From Planctomycetota bacterium (lineage in GTDB: Bacteria; Planctomycetota; PUPC01; DSUN01): 64,000 bases of DNA. This document shows positions 53,581-62,024 of this stretch, one piece after another; position 1 is the stretch's first letter, and each line of letters begins with the position of its first letter. Where the stretch lies: NCBI GenBank assembly GCA_035384565.1, contig DAOOIT010000029.1, positions 1-64,000 of the forward strand. Reading direction: 5' to 3'. Both the position numbers and the translations under genes were made by a program. Under the pieces are notes generated by a model. It had not been told where the DNA came from. It saw nothing but the letters and a program-made list of their open reading frames with translations, and ran no database searches.

Positions 53581-55794
53581 TCAGAACATCGGGTCCATCG
53601 TCGTGGCCGGGTGGCCGACCTTGGCCAGGTGCTCCATCACCTGCTCCTCGGTGGTCCCGACGGTTTCGTCGGCGATCATGTCCACGAAGTTCTCGATGCC
53701 TTCTTCGGCGGCGCGGGCGTTGAGGCGCTCGCGCACGGTCTCCTTGAGCTTCTTGGGCATCCAGACGATGCGCTTGAAGCCGCCGTCGGCCGAGATGAAC
53801 TTTCTGGAGCTGATGTACATTTTCGAGTGGCCGAGGAAGCCGGGCGTCTGGTTCCCGCCGCCGACCGAGCCGGCGAGGGTGGAGAACTTCATGCCGCAGG
53901 GCGTCATGTCGGGGTGGTCGCGGTCCACGATCATGATGCCGTTCGTCATCGGGAGCACGGCCGAGATGCACTCGAAGCAGCCGCAGCTCGTCATCGGGTC
54001 CACCATCATCGAGTAGGCGCTGAAGCGCTCGAGCTTCTGGTTGGACTTTTCGAAGACGAACCTGTTGACGCTCTCCCACTGGCCGAGGCGCTCGTCGGTG
54101 GCGTTCTGCTTGGGCACGGGCTGATTGGGGCCGGTGGGCACGATCTCGTAGGCGGCGCGGCCGTCGAGCCAGTTGTAGGCGCCGCACAGGCCGGGGTGCT
54201 CGGGCGTGATGATGCAGATGTGGTTGGGCGCGAAGCTCTGGCACAGCGAGCAGGAGTAGAAGACGTCCACCGACTCGTCGGTCATGCCGGCCATGCGGGC
54301 GTCGCGCTCGGCGTAGGCGGCGCGGGCCTCGGCCAGCACGCGCTCGACCTCGGCCTTCTCGGTGAAGATGGTCACCTGACACTTGTCCACGATGGCCGAG
54401 TACTCCTCGCGCAGCTTGGCGTGGAGGATGGTGCCGATGTGCTTGAGGCGCAGCCCCGCCTGGAAGGCCTCCTTGGAGAAGCGAATCCAGTTCGAGTCGC
54501 GCTGGCCCATGTGGAACAGGCCCTGGGCGCAGTTGAGGAAGGTGTGGATCTGGCGCTCCAGGATCGGCTCGAAGTCGTGCTGCATCTTGGCGCCCGACAC
54601 CTCGACGAGGATGCCGAGCGGGATGCATTCGCCCTCTTTGAACCCATCCACCTCCTTGCCCACGACGGTGATCCTGCCGTCCTCGACCGTGTCGGTGGGC
54701 AGGGTGCGCACGTATTCGAAGCACGGCAAGTCCACCTTGGGGTTGCCGGCTTCGATCTGCATGTCTTCCTTGCGGATGCGCTCGCCCTCGAAGGCGGGGC
54801 CGAAGCGCACGGGAATGTCCACCGACGATGGCACGACCTTGAGTCCGCGAACGATGAAGGCGCGCTTCACCATCTCGTCGTGCCTGACGTTGGGCACCAC
54901 GTGCTCGTAGAGGCAGACGCCCGTGGGCAAGATGGCGGGGATGTTAGTGTCGGCGAGGACGGGGAAGCCGTAGTTGATGGCGCCCGCGGCCGTGGCGTAC
55001 CACTCGTCGGTCACGTGGCCGAGGGCGAGCACGAAGGCGAAGACGCGGTATTTGTTGTAGAGGAGCATGCGGCGGAAGTCGCCGGGCGCCACGCCGCCGA
55101 ACGACAGGGCGGCGCGGGCGGCGAAGCCGAGGGCGAAGGTGGCGGCCGAGATCTCCTTGCCGAAGGGCACCAGGCGGGTTTCCCAGCCCATTTGCACGTT
55201 TTCCTCGGCGAGCTGCTCGGCGAAGCTCTTGCCGCCCGTTTCGGCGCACATGAAGACGTAGATCGAGTTTTCCTGAAGCTCGCGGGCGATGTTCACGGCA
55301 GTCTTGTTGTCGGGCGCCGCGCCCACGATGGCCGCGAAGCCGGGGGCCGTGCCGTCCACGAACTCGATGCCGCGCTCACGCATGATCACGTCGTCGGCCG
55401 CGCCGAGCCAGATATTGCCGTCGGTGGGCGCCGCCGTGCGCGTGTAGGGGCACTTGTCGGGGTCAATGTACTTGAGGGCCTCGTAGATCTCTTCGGCCCA
55501 CAGCGTGGCCATGCCGGCGTCGAGCGTGTGGCCGAGGTAGGGCACCCAGTGTTCGCCCTTGACCTTGGGCGGCAGCAACTCGCGGGCGCTCTTGAGCACG
55601 CGGCGGCAGTCGGCCAGCGTCTTCACCTCTTCGCCCGTGGTGCCGTAGATGATGGGCAGGTAGTAGCCTGTGTTGGGCAGTTCGACCGCCGCGCTCTCGG
55701 GGTGCGAGCCGAGGGCCTCTTCGAGAGCCCGCTCGGCCTTCTCGACCAGCGTGTAGGCGCCGTTGATGGCCGCGGTGGCGATGATGCGGGACAT
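53581..55794 (-). CDS. acsB: Acetyl-CoA synthase AcsB (CODH/ACS)
   Basis: The 737-residue enzyme joins CO, a methyl group and CoA into acetyl-CoA at the nickel-iron A-cluster. The ligands are C515, C518, C527 and C537 for the cubane (YSCSLCQSFAPNHIC, PGLCGAY) and C604-G-C606 for the outer nickel, each exactly nine positions beyond those of the Moorella enzyme. The N-terminal domain that contacts CODH is present, so this is the full-length bacterial form and not the short archaeal one. AGGAGG precedes the ATG. It lies between acsA and acsC. Confidence 0.97.
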   Translation of the reverse strand: MSRIIATAAINGAYTLVEKAERALEEALGSHPESAAVELPNTGYYLPIIYGTTGEEVKTLADCRRVLKSARELLPPKVKGEHWVPYLGHTLDAGMATLWAEEIYEALKYIDPDKCPYTRTAAPTDGNIWLGAADDVIMRERGIEFVDGTAPGFAAIVGAAPDNKTAVNIARELQENSIYVFMCAETGGKSFAEQLAEENVQMGWETRLVPFGKEISAATFALGFAARAALSFGGVAPGDFRRMLLYNKYRVFAFVLALGHVTDEWYATAAGAINYGFPVLADTNIPAILPTGVCLYEHVVPNVRHDEMVKRAFIVRGLKVVPSSVDIPVRFGPAFEGERIRKEDMQIEAGNPKVDLPCFEYVRTLPTDTVEDGRITVVGKEVDGFKEGECIPLGILVEVSGAKMQHDFEPILERQIHTFLNCAQGLFHMGQRDSNWIRFSKEAFQAGLRLKHIGTILHAKLREEYSAIVDKCQVTIFTEKAEVERVLAEARAAYAERDARMAGMTDESVDVFYSCSLCQSFAPNHICIITPEHPGLCGAYNWLDGRAAYEIVPTGPNQPVPKQNATDERLGQWESVNRFVFEKSNQKLERFSAYSMMVDPMTSCGCFECISAVLPMTNGIMIVDRDHPDMTPCGMKFSTLAGSVGGGNQTPGFLGHSKMYISSRKFISADGGFKRIVWMPKKLKETVRERLNARAAEEGIENFVDMIADETVGTTEEQVMEHLAKVGHPATTMDPMF

Positions 55795-55803
55795 CCGAAC
55801 CTC

Positions 55804-55901
55804 CTAGTCGAAAGTCGCGAGTCGAAAGTCACAAGTCGAAAGTCCAGAGCCCCAAACCCGAAAGCCTGGCCGTTGCATGCCGGCTTTCGACTTTGGACTA
55901 G
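55804..55901 (-). repeat. Inverted repeat from acsA stop to acsB binding site
   Basis: CTAGTCGAAAGTCG (55804-55817) and CGACTTTGGACTAG (55888-55901) pair at 13 of 14 positions. In the transcript the first arm contains the acsA stop codon and the second arm ends at the acsB ribosome binding site (AGGAGG). AGTCGAAAGTC occurs three times at 14-nt steps (55805-55846). Confidence 0.8.
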
Positions 55902-57841
55902 AACTTCAGTTGCCGCCTCGCCTCCATGTCGTAGAGCACACGCTCGCCGGGCTTGTCAATGCCCAGGGCGGTGCGCTTGGCATTGATGTGGTCAATCATG
56001 GCCGCGGCCATGCCGCTGGGGGTGAGGCCGAAGGCCCACTTGCCGCCCGTCTCGGCCTCGATATCCTGCGTGAGGTATTTCACGACGTTGGGGCTGCCGT
56101 AGACGGGCAGCGTGATGCCGAAGGCGACGAAGGCGCCGGACGAGACGAAGTACTGGCCGATGGCGATGGCCTTCTCGTTCATCCACTCGAAGCAGGCGCC
56201 GGCCACGGGCAGCGCGCTCAGGTCGTCGCCCAGCCCGCCCTCGTGCACCATCTCGGTGCAGGCGATGAGGATGCGCGAGTTGTCCACGCACGAGCCGGCG
56301 TGGAGGACGGGGGGCATGCCGACGGTTTCGCACACTTCGCGGAGGCCGGGGCCGGCCGCCTCCATGAACTCGGGCAGCAGGAAGCCGCTGCGGCCGCACT
56401 CCAGGGCCGCGCAGCCGGTCTCGACGACGAGCACGTCGTTGGCCACCAGCTCTTTGACCAGCTCGAGGTAGGGCTGTTCGCCCTTGGCGATCTTCGGCTG
56501 AGTGCAGCCCACCACGCCTGCGACGCCGCGGATGCGGCCGTTGATGATGTTCTCGTTGAGCGGGCGGTAGGACGCGCGGAAGCTGCCGCCGAGCATGTAC
56601 TTGATGGCCTCGTGGCTGAAGCCGGCGATGGCGGGGGAAGCCTCGCTGGGGATCTTCACCCGGGCCTGGTCGCGCTTCGGGAAGGCAGCGATGGCCTCGC
56701 GCACGATCTTCTTCGCCGTGTCGAGGGCGTGGTGCTCCTCGAACTCGATGTGGGTCGCCCCGCGAATCCGCGCCTTGGGGCTCGTGGTGATGCAGCGGGT
56801 GTGGAACTTCGCGGCCAGCGCCACGTCGCCCTGCATGATGCACTGCACGTCCACCACCATGGCATCCACGGCGCCGGTGGCGATGGCGAGTTCCTGCATC
56901 TTCATGTGGCCGGCCACGGGGATGCCGTGGCGGATGAGCAATTCGTTGGCCGTGCAGCAGATGCCGGCCACCACGATGCCCTTCGCCCCCACCGCCTCGG
57001 CCTCCTTGAGCAGTTCGGGGTCCTGCGAGGCCAGGGCGACCATTTCCGAGAGGATCGGCTCGTGGCCGTGGACGATGACGTTGACCTTGTCGGCCTTGAG
57101 GACGCCCAGATTGATCTCGCCGAGCACCGGCTTGGGGGTGCCGAACAGGATGTCCTGAAGCTCGGTGCCGAGCATCGAGCCGCCCCAGCCATCCGCCAGG
57201 CTCACGCGCTGGCCGTGGAGGAGCAGGCTGTGGTAGTCCTGGTCCACGCCCATGCCGGTGCGGTGCATGGCCTCGACCACCTCGCGGTCAATGGCGCGGG
57301 GGGTGATGCCCAGCCTGCGCCACAGCTCCTGGCGGGGTTTGGGCGCGCGCTGGGTCATGATCTGGTGGCCGTGCGGCTTGCCGAATTCGGCCAGGGCCAG
57401 CTCGCCCACGGCCAGGGCCAGGTCCTCCTTGCTCTTGCCGCTGGGGTCAATGCCCATCGCGAGGGCGATGGAGTGGAGTTTCTTCGTGTCTTTGATCTCG
57501 TAGCCGGGAGCCTCGCCTTTGGCGGTGGCGATCACCAGCTCGCACACGGCGCGGCCGTGGTCGCTGTGGGCCGAGGTGCCGGCCGCGATGGTGCGCAGGA
57601 AGCCGCGGGCCACAATCGTGTCGGCGTCGGCGCCGCACACGCCCGTTCTCGGCTCGCCGCCGAAGGGGTTGACCTGGCATGGGCCCATGTTGCAGTGGCG
57701 GCAGCACAGGCCGCTGCGCCCGAAGCCGCACTGGGGGAGCTGGGATTCGTAGCGGTCCCAGGTCGTCTCCAGGCCGCAGGTCGCCATGTCCTCGAGCATG
57801 GCCAGCGACATCGTGTCGCTCGGTTTCTTCTCGTCTGCCAT
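55898..57841 (-). CDS. acsA: Ni-Fe carbon monoxide dehydrogenase catalytic subunit
   Basis: The 647-residue CooS/AcsA enzyme interconverts CO2 and CO. The N-terminal cysteines for the D and B clusters are in QCGFGRSGLCCRHCNMGPC. C-cluster ligand regions are present in order: HGHEPILSE (His), GICCTANE, VDVQCIMQGD, ETGCAALECGRSG, HAGSCVDNSR and GACFEWMNEKAIAIG. The ATG at 57841 follows AAGGAG. It is between the polyferredoxin and acsB, so CO is made for direct use by AcsB. Confidence 0.96.
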   Translation of the reverse strand: MADEKKPSDTMSLAMLEDMATCGLETTWDRYESQLPQCGFGRSGLCCRHCNMGPCQVNPFGGEPRTGVCGADADTIVARGFLRTIAAGTSAHSDHGRAVCELVIATAKGEAPGYEIKDTKKLHSIALAMGIDPSGKSKEDLALAVGELALAEFGKPHGHQIMTQRAPKPRQELWRRLGITPRAIDREVVEAMHRTGMGVDQDYHSLLLHGQRVSLADGWGGSMLGTELQDILFGTPKPVLGEINLGVLKADKVNVIVHGHEPILSEMVALASQDPELLKEAEAVGAKGIVVAGICCTANELLIRHGIPVAGHMKMQELAIATGAVDAMVVDVQCIMQGDVALAAKFHTRCITTSPKARIRGATHIEFEEHHALDTAKKIVREAIAAFPKRDQARVKIPSEASPAIAGFSHEAIKYMLGGSFRASYRPLNENIINGRIRGVAGVVGCTQPKIAKGEQPYLELVKELVANDVLVVETGCAALECGRSGFLLPEFMEAAGPGLREVCETVGMPPVLHAGSCVDNSRILIACTEMVHEGGLGDDLSALPVAGACFEWMNEKAIAIGQYFVSSGAFVAFGITLPVYGSPNVVKYLTQDIEAETGGKWAFGLTPSGMAAAMIDHINAKRTALGIDKPGERVLYDMEARRQLKF

Positions 57842-57863
57842 CAAGCTTCTCCTTGTGGGTGGC

Positions 57864-58817
57864 CTAGTTGGCTCCGCCCTTGCCTTTCTTGGCCTTTCGT
57901 TTGATCTTGCGTTCGATGCGCCGCTGTTTCTTCGAGGTGCCCGGCGCGGCGGGCTCGGGTGCCGCGGGGGCAGGTTCAGGTTCGGCTTGCTGTGGCTCGG
58001 GCGCGGGGGCCTCCGCGAAGGGTTCTGCTGCGACCTCGGCTGCGGCCTGCGCTTCCGGCGCGGGCTCGGCCGCGGTCAGTGGCTCGGCCTGGGCGACCTC
58101 ATCGAACTTCTCGGGGTCCATCGCCTGCACGGCGTTCACGGGGCACACGAGGTAGCAGCCGCCGCAGGTCACGCACTTGTCCTGGAGCACCTTGTGCGGG
58201 GTTTTCTTCTCGCCCTGAATGGCCTGGGCGGGGCAGATCATCCAGCACTTGCGGCAGGCGATACACTTGGCGGGGTCCACCCAGTAGCGGATGTGGGTCC
58301 TGCGGACGAGTGCCGCGCCGGGCCGCCCGCTGCGGAGGGCCTTCTCCTCGTCGGTGAGGTCCTCGAACTTCTTGTAGATGATGGCGTCTACCGGGCAGGC
58401 CTCGGCGCAGGCGGGAATGCCACCGGCCTCGAGCCGCGTGACGCACAGGTCGCACTTCACGGCCTGGGCGCCGGCGAGATTCATCTGGATGCCCAGGAAG
58501 GGGCATTTCTTCACACACTTGGCCGCGCCCGCGCAGGCGTCGAGGTTGAGCACCACGATGCCGCTCGCAGCGTCCTTGCTGAGCGCGGCGTTGGGGCAGG
58601 CGGGCACGCAGGGGGGCGTCTCGCAGTGGCGGCACTGGTAGGGGGCGGCGAAGGGGCCGACCTCTTTCACCCACACCCGCGGCTCGGGCCGCGGCGTCTC
58701 CCGCATGGCGCCCGCGAGGTCCTTCGATCGCGAGTGCGCCACGGCGCATTCGGTCATGCAGCGCTTGCACGCGATGCAGCGCTTCGTGTCCACGATCAGC
58801 ATCCCAGGCTGGATCAT
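57864..58817 (-). CDS. Polyferredoxin, CooF-like electron-transfer subunit
   Basis: The 317-residue protein has at least four [4Fe-4S] motifs: C14-x2-C-x2-C-x3-C, CRHCETPPCVPACP, CAGAAKCVKKCP with CDLCVTRL and CAEACP, then CIACRKCWMICP and CVTCGGCYLVCP. This is the HycB/CooF/DMSO-reductase iron-sulfur type with an added 2[4Fe-4S] module. It probably carries electrons to and from CODH. The tail after about residue 245 is unusual: a Pro/Ala/Glu-rich stretch followed by a strongly basic end (KKQRRIERKIKRKAKKGKGG). Confidence 0.9.
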   Translation of the reverse strand: MIQPGMLIVDTKRCIACKRCMTECAVAHSRSKDLAGAMRETPRPEPRVWVKEVGPFAAPYQCRHCETPPCVPACPNAALSKDAASGIVVLNLDACAGAAKCVKKCPFLGIQMNLAGAQAVKCDLCVTRLEAGGIPACAEACPVDAIIYKKFEDLTDEEKALRSGRPGAALVRRTHIRYWVDPAKCIACRKCWMICPAQAIQGEKKTPHKVLQDKCVTCGGCYLVCPVNAVQAMDPEKFDEVAQAEPLTAAEPAPEAQAAAEVAAEPFAEAPAPEPQQAEPEPAPAAPEPAAPGTSKKQRRIERKIKRKAKKGKGGAN

Positions 58818-58863
58818 GCGGTCTTCCCTTTCGCGTCCTTTCGCGTCGTTCGCGGGCCGCGTC

Positions 58864-59643
58864 CTACTTTCTCAGTTGCCGCAGCAACTCGCTGCGGATG
58901 GCTCTCACCTCGTCGAACAGCTTGCCGCCCACCGAGTCCACGGGCCGGCCCTCGAGGTCGGCGGTCATCAGGGCGTCATCGAAGCTGATGGCGCCCAGCA
59001 GTGGCACGTCCGCGGGCAGGGCGTCGCGCAAAGCCGCCAGGTCCTGCGGCGAGCGCACCTTGTTGGCCACGAGGAACACGCGCTTGATCCCCACATCCCG
59101 GGCCATTTGCCGCACGTGGCGCGCCAGGGCCGCGCTGCGGCGGCCGGGCTCCACCACCACGAGCATCGCGTCCATCGCCTCGCACGTGGCGCGGCCCAGG
59201 TGCTCGGTGCCGGCCTCCATGTCGAGGATGAGCGTCTCATTCCGTTGAAGGGCCAGGTGGCTGGTGAGGGTGCGCAGGAAGACGTTCTCGGGGCAGGCGC
59301 AGCCGGCGCCGCCGCTCTTGTCGGGCGCGCCGAGCACCATCAGGCGCACCCCCCTATGCACGACGCTGTACTTCTCGGGGATATCGGTGACCGTGGGGTT
59401 GAGCTTGAAGAGCTTGCCGTAGCCCTTCTTCTTCGTCTCGGTGCGCTCGGCGATCAGGTCGGCCATTTCGGCGATGGGGACGAGTTTCCCCGCGTTCGGC
59501 ACCCCCAGGGCAGAGGCCAGGCTGGAATCCAGGTCGGCGTCAATGGCGATGACCGACTGGCCGTCCTCGGCAAATAGGCGGGCAAGAACGGCCGCGAGGG
59601 TCGTCTTGCCGACGCCGCCTTTGCCGCTGATCGCCAACTTCAC
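58864..59643 (-). CDS. cooC: CooC-type nickel-insertion ATPase
   Basis: The 259-residue MinD-like ATPase has the deviant P-loop SGKGGVGKTT (6-15), DADLDSSLA and a C-A-C motif (GGAGCACPENVF) for nickel or zinc at the dimer interface, as in CooC. It is the first gene of the acs operon and probably loads nickel into the CODH C-cluster. The upstream promoter on the minus strand lies at 59799-59827. Confidence 0.93.
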   Translation of the reverse strand: MKLAISGKGGVGKTTLAAVLARLFAEDGQSVIAIDADLDSSLASALGVPNAGKLVPIAEMADLIAERTETKKKGYGKLFKLNPTVTDIPEKYSVVHRGVRLMVLGAPDKSGGAGCACPENVFLRTLTSHLALQRNETLILDMEAGTEHLGRATCEAMDAMLVVVEPGRRSAALARHVRQMARDVGIKRVFLVANKVRSPQDLAALRDALPADVPLLGAISFDDALMTADLEGRPVDSVGGKLFDEVRAIRSELLRQLRK

Positions 59644-59798
59644 ACGCTATCCCCCTTGCCCGCCCGGTGCATCGGCCGGGCGGCAGGAAACCCCGGGGCC
59701 GCCAGACGCCGTCGGTCGGACCGCTGCGTTCTGCCATCCCGTGTTGCGGGCGCTGGGTTCGCCTCCCCCCACTCCTCGCGCCCGGCCCAGGATCTATA

Positions 59799-59827
59799 AA
59801 GATATAGGATCGGCATCCTCAAGTCAA
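59799..59827 (-). promoter_or_regulatory. Putative promoter of the acs operon
   Basis: On the minus strand TTGACT (59827-59822) is followed after 17 bp by TATCTT (59804-59799), inside an AT-rich patch (CTATAAAGATATAGGAT) that stands out from the GC-rich surroundings. It lies about 155 bp before the cooC start. The rest of 59644-59963 holds no gene. Confidence 0.55.
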
Positions 59828-59872
59828 GCTCGATTGGATGCCATTTCTGTCTGCGCAGCGGCCTGATTTCGC

Positions 59873-59901
59873 TTGACTCGCGTCCCCGCATCCCCTATCA
59901 T
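59873..59901 (+). promoter_or_regulatory. Sigma-70-type promoter
   Basis: TTGACT (59873-59878) and TATCAT (59896-59901) are separated by 17 bp, 62 bp before the ATG of the TIM-barrel gene at 59964. It is divergent to the acs operon promoter. Confidence 0.65.
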
Positions 59902-59963
59902 ACCGTACCCCGCGGCAGAGTGGGCCGTGTGGGATTCCAGGCGGTTTTTTGGAGGAGCCGGAG

Positions 59964-60962
59964 ATGTCGCGACCAATCACGCTGTTCACCGGCCAATGGG
60001 CGGACCTGCCGCTGGCGAAGCTGGCCGAAATGGCCAAGGGCTGGGGCTACGATGGCCTGGAACTGGCCTGCTGGGGCGATCACTTCGACGTAGACAAGGC
60101 CCTCAGCGACGAGAAGTACTGCCAGACCCGCCACGACATCCTCGGCCAGTTCGGCCTCAAGGTCTTCGCCATCTCCACCCATCTCGTCGGCCAGGCCATT
60201 TGCGACGTGATTGACGAGCGCCACAAGCGCATCCTGCCGCCCGACGTGTGGGGCGACGGCAACGGCCCCAAGGTCCAGGAGCGCGCCGCCCAGAAGCTCA
60301 TCGCCACCGCCAAGGCCGCCAAGAAGCTCGGCGTCAAGGTCGTCAACGGCTTCACCGGCTCAAGCATCTGGCCCAAGATTTACGCTTTCCCGCCCACCAC
60401 GCCCGAGGAGTACGAGGCCGGCTTCGCCGACTTTGCCGCCCGCTTCACCCCCATCCTCAACGAGTTCAAGAAGCTGGGCGTCCGCTTCGCCCTCGAGGTG
60501 CACCCGACCGAGATCGCCTTCGACCTCTTCAGCGCGAAGAAGGCCGTTGCCGCTGTCAAGGGTCACCCCGCCTTTGGCTTCAACTTCGACCCCAGCCACC
60601 TCGCCTGGCAACTCGTGGACCCCGTGGAGTTCCTGCGCGAGTTCCCCGACCGCATCTTCCACACGCACATGAAGGACGTCTACGTGGACCTGGAGCCTGG
60701 CCGCGCCGGCATCCTCGGCTCGCACCTGGGCTTCGGCGACGCCAATCGCCGCTGGGACTTCCGCTCCCTCGGCCACGGCGTCGTCAACTTCCCCGCCATC
60801 CTCCGCACCCTCAACGCCATTGGATACGCCGGGCCGCTGAGCGTCGAGTGGGAGGACCCGCACATGGCCCGCGAGCACGGGGCCGCCGAGAGTGTGGCCT
60901 TCCTCCGCAAGATTCAGTTCCCAAGCGCCGCCGCGGCCTTCGACAAGGCGTTTGAGAAGTAG
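59964..60962 (+). CDS. Sugar phosphate isomerase/epimerase (TIM barrel)
   Basis: The 332-residue protein has the xylose-isomerase-like TIM barrel: AEMAKGWGYDGLELACWGDHFD, LKVFAISTHLVGQAICD, FALEVHPTEIAFD, FGFNFDPSHLAWQ, HTHMKDVYVD and PLSVEWEDPHMAREHG. The His, Asp and Glu metal ligands are present. This form, with the FDPSH and EWEDP blocks, occurs widely in planctomycetes; the substrate is unknown. The ATG at 59964 has GGAGGAG upstream. Confidence 0.88.
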   Translation: MSRPITLFTGQWADLPLAKLAEMAKGWGYDGLELACWGDHFDVDKALSDEKYCQTRHDILGQFGLKVFAISTHLVGQAICDVIDERHKRILPPDVWGDGNGPKVQERAAQKLIATAKAAKKLGVKVVNGFTGSSIWPKIYAFPPTTPEEYEAGFADFAARFTPILNEFKKLGVRFALEVHPTEIAFDLFSAKKAVAAVKGHPAFGFNFDPSHLAWQLVDPVEFLREFPDRIFHTHMKDVYVDLEPGRAGILGSHLGFGDANRRWDFRSLGHGVVNFPAILRTLNAIGYAGPLSVEWEDPHMAREHGAAESVAFLRKIQFPSAAAAFDKAFEK

Positions 60963-61047
60963 AGCGCCCCGCGGGGCCGCACCGCAACCCTTCAGGCCCA
61001 GCCGGGCGCCAATGCCTCGGCTGGGCCTTTCGTTTGAGAGGCAGAGA

Positions 61048-61302
61048 ATGCAGCGCCCGCTCGACACCTCTGAGGAAGCCGACCGCATCCAATTCGAGAT
61101 CTTCGGCCGGATGAGCGTGGACGAGAAGCTGCGGATGATGTTCGCATCCACCGAAGCGATGCGTGCTTCGTTCGAAGCCAACGCCAGGCGGCGTCATCCG
61201 GAGTATTCGGCGAATGATGCTCGGCTGGCGCGAATCCGATGCGAACTCGGTGACGAGCTCTTCCGGCAGGTCTACCCCAACGAACCTCTTCGTGACCCAT
61301 GA
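61048..61302 (+). CDS. Small protein paired with nucleotidyltransferase-like gene
   Basis: The 84-residue product (ATG at 61048 after GAGAGGCAGAG) is highly charged and helical (VDEKLRMMFASTEAMRASFEANARRR...). I do not recognise a named family. Its stop overlaps the next start (ATGA), so the two genes are a translational pair. The layout fits an antitoxin-toxin or regulator-enzyme pair, but no such role is shown. Confidence 0.65.
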   Translation: MQRPLDTSEEADRIQFEIFGRMSVDEKLRMMFASTEAMRASFEANARRRHPEYSANDARLARIRCELGDELFRQVYPNEPLRDP

Positions 61303-61901
61303 CCCAACCCGAATTCATTCAGGAGATCGTTCGCCATCTCGACCAGGCCGGCGTGCCCTACATGATAGTCGGCTCTGTCGCCAGCACCGCCTACGGGGAT
61401 TGGCGAACCACGCTCGACACCGACATCGTGGTGGACGCCCCGTGGGAGCACGTGCGGCGGTTCCTCCGCGGCCTCGGCCCGGACTACTACTTCGACGAGG
61501 ACGCGGCGCGGACCGCGTGGGAGAGCCGTCGCATGTTCAACATCATCCATTTCGCCAGCGGGAATAAGGCGGACATTATCCGCCGCAAGGACACGCACTA
61601 TGCCGCTACGGCGTTCGAGAGGCGTGGCCTCGCGAATGCCCTGGGCACCAAGCTGGAGCTGTGCACCCCTGAGGATGTGATACTGTCCAAACTCGACTGG
61701 TGCAAGCGAAGCGAGTCTGAGCGACAGTACCGCGATGCCCTCGGCGTGGCAAAGGCACAACGGCAGCGTCTCGACCTGGCCTACCTCGCCTGTTGGGCCG
61801 AGGACCTTGGCGTGACTGACTTGCTGAATCGCCTGCTTGGGGACGCAGGTCTGAGGCCACAAGGAGAACCGCCGCACGGCGTCATTCCGAGCGGAGCGTA
61901 G
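61299..61901 (+). CDS. Nucleotidyltransferase-fold protein
   Basis: The 200-residue protein looks like a minimal nucleotidyltransferase: VGS (24-26) is followed by D40-T-D42 (TLDTDIVVD), then FNIIHFASGNKADIIRR and CTPEDVILSKLDW, the last a block common in AbiEii- and DUF6036-like proteins. The last residues (VIPSGA) and the stop codon come from a dispersed repeat that overlaps the 3' end, so the natural C-terminus may have been replaced. It forms a coupled pair with the small gene before it. Confidence 0.72.
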   Translation: MTQPEFIQEIVRHLDQAGVPYMIVGSVASTAYGDWRTTLDTDIVVDAPWEHVRRFLRGLGPDYYFDEDAARTAWESRRMFNIIHFASGNKADIIRRKDTHYAATAFERRGLANALGTKLELCTPEDVILSKLDWCKRSESERQYRDALGVAKAQRQRLDLAYLACWAEDLGVTDLLNRLLGDAGLRPQGEPPHGVIPSGA

Positions 61902-61969
61902 CGAAGTCGGGGAGTCCCTCTTGCTCCCGCGCCGAGCAAGGCGAGATGCCTCCGCAAGCTCGGCATGAC
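61881..61969. repeat. Dispersed hairpin repeat
   Basis: GTCATTCCGAGC (61881-61892) and GCTCGGCATGAC (61958-61969) pair at 11 of 12 positions around a GC-rich middle with GCGGAGCGTAGCGAAG. Elements with such GTCATTCCGAGC ends are scattered in many bacterial genomes. It supplies the last codons of the gene before it. Confidence 0.75.
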
Positions 61970-62024
61970 ACAGTGAGGATGGCTGCGTGGCTTTTCTGTG
62001 GGGCGTTTTCGCAAGGAGAACGCA

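Noticed and set aside
53611..55986. A 791-codon plus frame opposite acsB
   Set aside because: It is antisense to a protein with all A-cluster ligands. No independent evidence supports it.
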